A DNA stretch of 64,000 bases from Vicia villosa (taxonomy: Eukaryota > Streptophyta > Magnoliopsida > Fabales > Fabaceae): positions 17,480,404 through 17,544,403 of the forward strand of contig NC_081183.1 of the NCBI RefSeq assembly GCF_029867415.1, written 5' to 3'. The position numbers and the translations under genes are program-made. This document shows, in pieces, positions 58,266 through 64,000 of this stretch (position 1 is the first letter of the stretch; each line of letters opens with the position of its first letter). Under the pieces are notes generated by a model. It saw only the letters and a list, made by a program, of their open reading frames with translations. It did no database searches and was not told the DNA's origin.

Positions 58266-60639
58266 ATTCCTAAATAATTTGACTGGTACATACTGTCGTG
58301 GCGCAAAAAATACTTGAGTGTAAGAAATGACCAAGATACAATAGATGTTAGACTACAGAGACTTATCTATAGGGGGTGAATATATCCCCAAGCCATAATT
58401 GTTTCTTTTAAAAATTAAGCAATTAAAGTTTATTTGAAAAGCAAATTGAGCGGAAGATATTTTGCCTAGATCAAAATAGTAATCCAAACGAACCTATTTA
58501 TTTGAAACTCTGATATGCGCAAGTCGTATGGAATTAATACAATGATAAAAACAATTAACACAATTATTTATCAATTAACTGTTTACCATAAATCACAACA
58601 TCTACCTATTTCCAATGAAATTATTGATAAAACAAAAAACAAGCAATTTATCGAACACTTGGTGTGCGATTAGCTTTTCAAAATTTTCCCTTAAGCTTTG
58701 TTAATATGAAAAAAACACTTACAATCAAGGTGATTGTAAGATGATCAACAAAGCAATTTTCAACTTTAATAATAAAGGAAAATATCTATACTAATTGATT
58801 GATCAAATAACTCATTCAACAAATTGCATATAAAAATTAAATGAGAGAAAGAGATAAAGAGCGGCACAAGGATTTGGTAAGGTAGTTCCCTACACCGTCC
58901 TCAGATATGGTGTGGGTACACCTGCCTATAATTTTAAATGAAATTGAGAAGTTAATTCTTACTTTTCAAAAGCAACTATAATTTAAGTGTTCTGAGAGCA
59001 ACCGTTACAAACCCTAATTGGTTGTCATTAATTCAACCCTTTCTCCCAATGATCTTTATAGCAAGATCCAACTTGCAATCAATTTCCAATTAACTTTTCG
59101 ACTATTGCTACTCCTTTGTATCTTTATCTCTAAATCTTTCACGCACAATCAATTTCAATTATTGAACGTAAGACTTTCAATTCAATTTGTCGTTCTCGTG
59201 CAAGTCCTTTGCGTAATTTATCTCCAAAGCTATCACTAGGCGTGATTCCCTCTTGAACAATCTTGTTGCAAAACCCCCAAATGAACAACGAATTTTGGAG
59301 GATAAACCCTAATGAAGAGTTTTTCCTGATGAAACCCCCTACAAATCTCAACCCAATATTCTCGGCTACAACAAACCTAATTGGGCGTTATAAAACTTCA
59401 TCTAGATGACACCCGAATAAAAGATGATTATGTGTAATTTGTCAGTGTGTATACATAGGTTAGAGGTTGAAGATAAATAGAAATTTTAGTAATTGTAGTT
59501 TCATCTAGTTAGAAAGAAGCATCTATGATGCATTTATAATTGTGGATCTTTGGTGGAAAAGAGGGAACTTTCGAAATTGAAAAAATAAGAAAATTTTGAC
59601 CCACATAATAGTATGTGCCGACCTAAAATTTGTATATACCAGTACATAGAATTGAACATAATAGTATATATCGGCCTGAAAAGACTTATGCACTGACACA
59701 TAGCAAACATAAGCTACATGCTTTAAAACTGCAGTACATGTGCTAATACGAAAATCATATGTACCGAACTGAAAAGACTGGGCTACAACATATGCCAACA
59801 TGAAACAGCATGTGCTCACACATAAATCATATGTGTCGACCTTTAAGCCTAGTTTTTATGCAGAATCTGATTTGTCATGATTTGGATCAATTTTAAACTT
59901 GTTTTGAATGCTTCCTAAGACCTCTAATGCAAGGGTGCACCAAACGACACTGATATATTGTCCAATATACATAAATGCTAAGTTTTCCTAGTTTTTACAG
60001 CATGTAAAATATCTAATGGTGAAGTTGCACTCACAATATAGTCTCCACCAAACTATATTTATTCTAGGGAATGAGAAAATATTGACAAAATGTTTCTCTT
60101 TGAAAGCACTACGTACCTCTCCTTCTGCTCTAGCCCCTTGAACTTGTCGCGGTTGTAGCCAGTAGTTATGGGCCTATAAGTCTGGCAATCAACAAAATTT
60201 TACTTTTTATAACCAATTATCTTAGGACACATATCTGTAAAAATCAAACAAAACTAGCATAAACCACGTCATAAAAAATACATATCCCAAAACTCTCCTT
60301 ATGCAATTCTATCGACAACAAAATACGACTAAACACCATAAAAGATACATAAGAAAAAAACTATACAGCAACAGGAGCGATAAGCACCATATCCTCTACT
60401 AAGCATGAAAAGCGCTTTTATGCAACTTATTGCATGGAGCTTTTCACTCTAATTTGACATAACCAAGAATTTGTACATCTAATATAAAAAGGGGGAAAGG
60501 GTGAAATTCTAACATTTTAACGTTTAAAATTCAAAAATTATACACACCCGATATGTACAATTCATGATAGAATAAGAAAATAAACATGAACATACATGTG
60601 AAATGATGCAAATAGGATGGATGTAGAGAAAGTTGGAAA
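58266..60639. other. AT-rich non-coding region
   Basis: No gene recognised in 2.4 kb. At about 59600-59850 there are degenerate repeats around catatgtgccgacc / catatgtaccgaactgaaaag. Sequence such as cttatctatagggggtgaat near 58363 resembles LTR ends of plant retrotransposons, but no boundaries can be set. Confidence 0.4.
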
Positions 60640-61440
60640 AAATTGGAATAAGATTAAGTTTGTCATGGTACTTCTTGACCTCTTACTTGTAGAGTTTGTA
60701 GGAATCATAAGCTTGAAGTCTCATTTCATCCAATTCGTGTAATTGCAACTTTCTCTTTTCTCCCAATAGTTTCAGATCAAAGTTTAGAAACTCCAATGCC
60801 TATAATTCCTTGTGCTCCAACTCCATCAGAATGTGACATACTTTACCATGTAACATTTGAAAAGGTGTAAGACCAATTGGGGCTTTGAAAGAAGTACGAT
60901 ATGCCCACAAAGCTTCATCAAGCTTGAGAGACCAATCTTTTCCTGAAGTAGAAACGATTTTCTCCAATATTTTCTTGATTTATCTATTGGAATCCTCATA
61001 TTTCCCTTTTGTTTGTGTATGGTATGGAGATGCTACTTTTTGCTTGACACCATAGTTCTCAAGGGATTTTTCTAACTGAGAATTGCAACAATGCGAACCT
61101 CCAACACTAATTAGAACCCTCGAAGTACCAAAATGAGTGAAAATATTTTTCTTGAAGAACTTTATAATTGTTTTTTCGTAGGCCTTTTAAGATGAAATTG
61201 CCTCTACCCACTTTGAAACATAGTCAACATCTACCAAAATGTATTCATTTGAAAATGACACAGGAAATGAACCAACAAAATAAATACCCCGACAATAAAA
61301 AACTTCAACCTCAAGCATGTTTTGCAAAGGCATGTCATTATGTTTACTCATTCCTCCAGTTCTTTGGTAACTATCACAACTTTGGGCATGCTTATTTGCA
61401 TATTTGAACAATGAAGGCCAACAAAAGCCTGAATGTAGAA
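60640..61440 (-). pseudogene. Decayed Athila-type integrase
   Basis: The minus strand reads an integrase in Athila style: zinc-finger end [13 protein letters not shown], then [69 protein letters not shown]. Several stops and shifts occur, including TAA after the third catalytic position. Two of the three catalytic residues are gone: the first Asp is Tyr (RGIYFVG) and the second is Val (LISVGGSH); Glu is kept. The finger has lost one Cys (SCDSYQ for SCDRCQ). It is cut at about 61440 and gives way to unrelated plus-strand coding-like sequence. Confidence 0.83.
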
Positions 61441-61972
61441 CATTTATCGTCGTCTTTCGACCATTTTATGAAATCCCCAAAGTCGGTTGACTCTACTATT
61501 ATTAATCTGATGAGATACTATTTGGATGAAAACAATGAATATTATTTTCTGCATAATGATGGAGTTATGATTTATGAGGATAGGATTGTAAAGACTCTTG
61601 ATGGAGGATTCAATTTTTTATCTGCAAATTTGCTTTCTCGTGTTGTGAAAGCTTATTTTGACGATTGGTTTGGGAATATTCTAGAAGATAATCAGTTTTG
61701 GGAAGAGCGCATCATGACATATATTGAAGGTGTTGCTAAGGAAGGTGAAGATATCCAGTTAAAGAAATAATTGAAGTTCGAGATGCAAGCTGGTGAAGCT
61801 TGAGTTCTTGCTCAAGTGGAATATGTGAGAGTGTTTGTCGAACACCTTGATAATTCCACTCTCATATTTCCTATTGGTACTTCTGATCTTGATCTAGAGC
61901 CCACTGACCCAGTTCTAAACCTTATAGTTGTTGTACCTCCTCGTGATGAAACAACCGACTTACCCTGATTTT
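61441..61972 (+). pseudogene. Orphan coding-like segment of unknown origin
   Basis: The frame is open from within the Athila remnant (ATG 61411) to TAA at 61768-61770, and protein-like sequence continues in the same frame through TGA near 61800 to about 61972. The part beyond 61440 encodes sequences such as MRYYLDENNEYYFL, LLSRVVKAYFDDWFGNIL and EYVRVFVEHLDNSTL, with ordinary amino-acid composition. I do not recognise the family. The ATG lies in Athila sequence, so the true start is missing. It could be a fragment of a host gene or of a retrotransposon-borne gene. Confidence 0.4.
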
Positions 61973-62192
61973 ATTTTTATTTTCCAGCATATCATATCAT
62001 AGCATATGCATTTCTGCATAATTATGCCATTTTGGATTGATCAACTATTTTGTGATTATTGACTATATTTTGATTATGTATTGTGTGACAAGTTTCCAGT
62101 CATGTATGTTATGGTATCTATGTATTCTCATTTATGCTATATTTATCTTGATATTTTTGTTAAAATTGCGTGTTTGCGATAATTGGTATCAT

Positions 62193-63224
62193 TGTTAGCT
62201 GAAGATTTTGATATTATGATTCGAGAGACATGTTGGTTTTAATCATATAAAAGAGTTTTTGAGTTAAAAATATTGAGAGAAGGATAAAGAGTTTCGATTC
62301 GATTTATAGTTGAAGATTGATCGAAATCATCAAAAGGATATTCTGAAGGAGGTATTTGTGAAATTCGAAGTAAGGGACTTCGATGGAGTGCTCTGGTGAA
62401 GGTTTAATTCAGCATAAGTTTGAATTTTGAAACGGAACGTTTCAGCGTCACAACAAAGTATTTTTGAATTGAAACGAAGTGTTTTATAAGTTTTTGAATT
62501 CAAATGAAGCGGATATTTGAAATTCGAGATGGCAAGCGTTCAAAGGCACGTGGAAGCAATCAAATGAAGATTTCTTGCATGATCAGAACGTGTCAGATGC
62601 ATATAATAGGACCGTTAGGGTCGAATTAGTATAAATAGAAGTTCTAGTGTTAGGATTTAGTGTGTTCGCATAAAAAGTACTTATCACAAACATTCAAACT
62701 ACCAAATGGATCGGGAAACGAATGATCACGAAGTGTACTTGTAAGAACATCATCATTTACTTTTCATTGCCTTCAATAAATCATTTCATATTTCCAGTTT
62801 GTTCATTTCGAATCAAAACGTCTTTATTCTTCTTTAAAGTCTTTACTTTCTGCATTTGATTTTGTTTCACTCATAGTTTGCATAAGAAATCATAGTCTCT
62901 GTTTATTTATTTCCTTAATATTCATATGTTTTCATTTGCGATCGAAACATGTCTTTAAAGTCATTTCTATCATTTTTTTAGAATTAAAGTTCATATATAT
63001 TTCGAAGTATCTACTACAATGTTTTGTTTTGTTATCCTTTTATCTTTTATAAGATCAATTCCAGAAACAAACAGTCAAATCATCCATAAATGTAATGACA
63101 CATGTCCTAGGATCAATCTAGTCGATCCTGCGAGTAACCAAAGAAATTAAGTAGAACATTTAGATTGAATCACTTAGTAGTTTGGAGGACTAGCGATTGT
63201 TTGTGTGAAAATCACGCGTAAACA
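62193..63224 (+). repeat. Putative 5' LTR of the right-hand Ty3/gypsy element
   Basis: Ends cgtaaaca at 63224, three bases before a PBS; a start at tgttagct (62193) would give TG...CA and about 1.03 kb. It contains a TATA box at 62630-62637. The right end is well supported by the PBS; the left end is a guess. Confidence 0.5.
62630..62637 (+). promoter_or_regulatory. TATA box of the right-hand LTR
   Basis: TATAAATA, about 590 bp upstream of the LTR end and in the orientation of the following gag. Confidence 0.55.
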
Positions 63225-63227
63225 AAT

Positions 63228-63245
63228 TGGCACGCCCAGTGGGAC
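63228..63245 (+). promoter_or_regulatory. PBS of the right-hand Ty3/gypsy element
   Basis: tggcacgcccagtgggac, beginning with TGG and directly following the LTR end. It differs from the Ogre PBS. The primer tRNA was not assigned. Confidence 0.75.
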
Positions 63246-63296
63246 AGTGTCATTAACATTAGAATTTGCAGTAAAACTTTTCGATTGGGAATCTAA

Positions 63297-64000
63297 TTGT
63301 GTTATATGAAACTGAGAAGTGGTAGAAAAACCAATCCAGATCAACCAATACCCAGACGAAAATATAGTAGAAATATGTCAGAGACTAATAACCAAGATGG
63401 AGGGCAAAATCCTCCACCAAGATTAGGCACTAATGTGTCTGTTTCGATAGGGACGTCTGGTCCAATCCCAAATACTCAACCCATTTCGATATCCACCAAC
63501 AATGCGGCCAATAATGGTTCCAATAACATGTCTTTAAATGTTTCGAATGCAATGGGACCAACTCCATCATATATGGGGACACAGACACAATTTTCACCAT
63601 CACAGAGGCCCTCATGATTTACTAGGCCTAGAGACCCTCTTTATGGAATGGCAACATCATTCATGTCAGGATTGCATAATGCATCCACATCTTCGTCACA
63701 ATTTGGTTCTGGGTTCGGAATGAATCAATTTGGAACAAATACACAAGGCACTAGAAGTCATAATACTTTACCTACACTAACCATTGATAATCAGAGGGCA
63801 TTTAGGAAATTGATGGATGATAGTAATCATGGAATGGTAGGAGTTTTAGCCCTTGAAATGAATAATATTTTCTCACCACTAATTCAAAACATCAATATGA
63901 CTAATAGAGAAAACCAAGAAAGTATGGCTCGAATAGCAAATTTCTTTACTGCCCCAGATGCGCCTAATAGGCGTAGACGAAACCTACCAGTTATTCGATG
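63297..64000 (+). pseudogene. gag: Ty3/gypsy gag, 5' part, with one nonsense codon
   Basis: Starts MCYMKLRSGRK; an early LRSG motif is common at the start of this type of plant gag. A Gln/Asn/Ser/Pro-rich region follows to TGA at 63615-63617. The same frame then continues without another stop to the window end (TRPRDPLYGM ... RRRRNLPVIR), so one codon, probably CGA, was changed. The Gag core domain would lie beyond the window. It is in the right place for the LTR and PBS upstream. Confidence 0.75.

Overview
The window is plant nuclear DNA made almost entirely of nested LTR retrotransposons; I see no host gene with a clear function. The very large Ty3/gypsy elements (LTRs of about 5 kb, an extra ORF before gag, a tRNA primer site beginning TGGCGACT, a predicted intron between protease and reverse transcriptase, a second RNase H) fit the Ogre group of the Tat lineage. 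Ogre elements are especially abundant in legumes of the tribe Fabeae (pea, vetch, Lathyrus, lentil), so such a genome is the most likely source. That is inference from family abundance, not from a species marker.

Layout. (1) 1-24333: Ogre-like element 1 on the minus strand. Its 3' LTR runs off the left edge, followed by PPT, 3' UTR, pol, intron, gag-pro, ORF1, leader, PBS and a complete 5' LTR (19241-24333). All three proteins are open, and I found one difference in the parts of the two LTRs I compared, so it is a very young copy. Its left part is broken by a 100-N gap at 6198-6297 flanked by the same 3881 bp on both sides, almost certainly an unmerged contig overlap. Counting that sequence once, the element is about 22.4 kb. 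(2) 24334-39618: older Ogre-like element 2, also minus strand, whose pol was cut by element 1; it keeps gag-pro, ORF1, PBS and a complete 5' LTR. (3) 39619-44884: a plus-strand Ogre-like LTR (LTR 3), cut on the left by element 2. (4) 44885-46294: minus-strand PR-RT remnant of another Ty3/gypsy element (element 5), cut by LTR 3 on one side and LTR 4 on the other. (5) 46295 to about 53290: element 4, a non-coding minus-strand Ogre-like derivative with a 1.29 kb 3' LTR, a PPT and kilobases of hairpin repeats; no 5' LTR was found. (6) About 53291-64000: AT-rich DNA, an 81-unit TA microsatellite, a decayed Ty1/copia gag-integrase, a decayed Athila-type integrase, an orphan coding-like segment, and the LTR, PBS and gag start of a further Ty3/gypsy element that leaves the window on the right.

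Within an Ogre, transcription starts in the 5' LTR. ORF1 is of unknown role, gag forms the particle, the protease processes it, and removal of the intron joins gag-pro in frame to RT, RNase H and integrase. In both elements the gag-pro stop codon lies inside the intron's 5' splice site, so splicing itself decides between gag-pro and gag-pro-pol.

The most unusual signal is in the non-coding parts. At least six repeat arrays, in three different elements, are built from short inverted repeats whose two arms change together from unit to unit while the loop stays constant. This looks like compensatory change or copy-back synthesis of hairpins. Two LTRs also carry tRNA-like A-box and B-box pairs.
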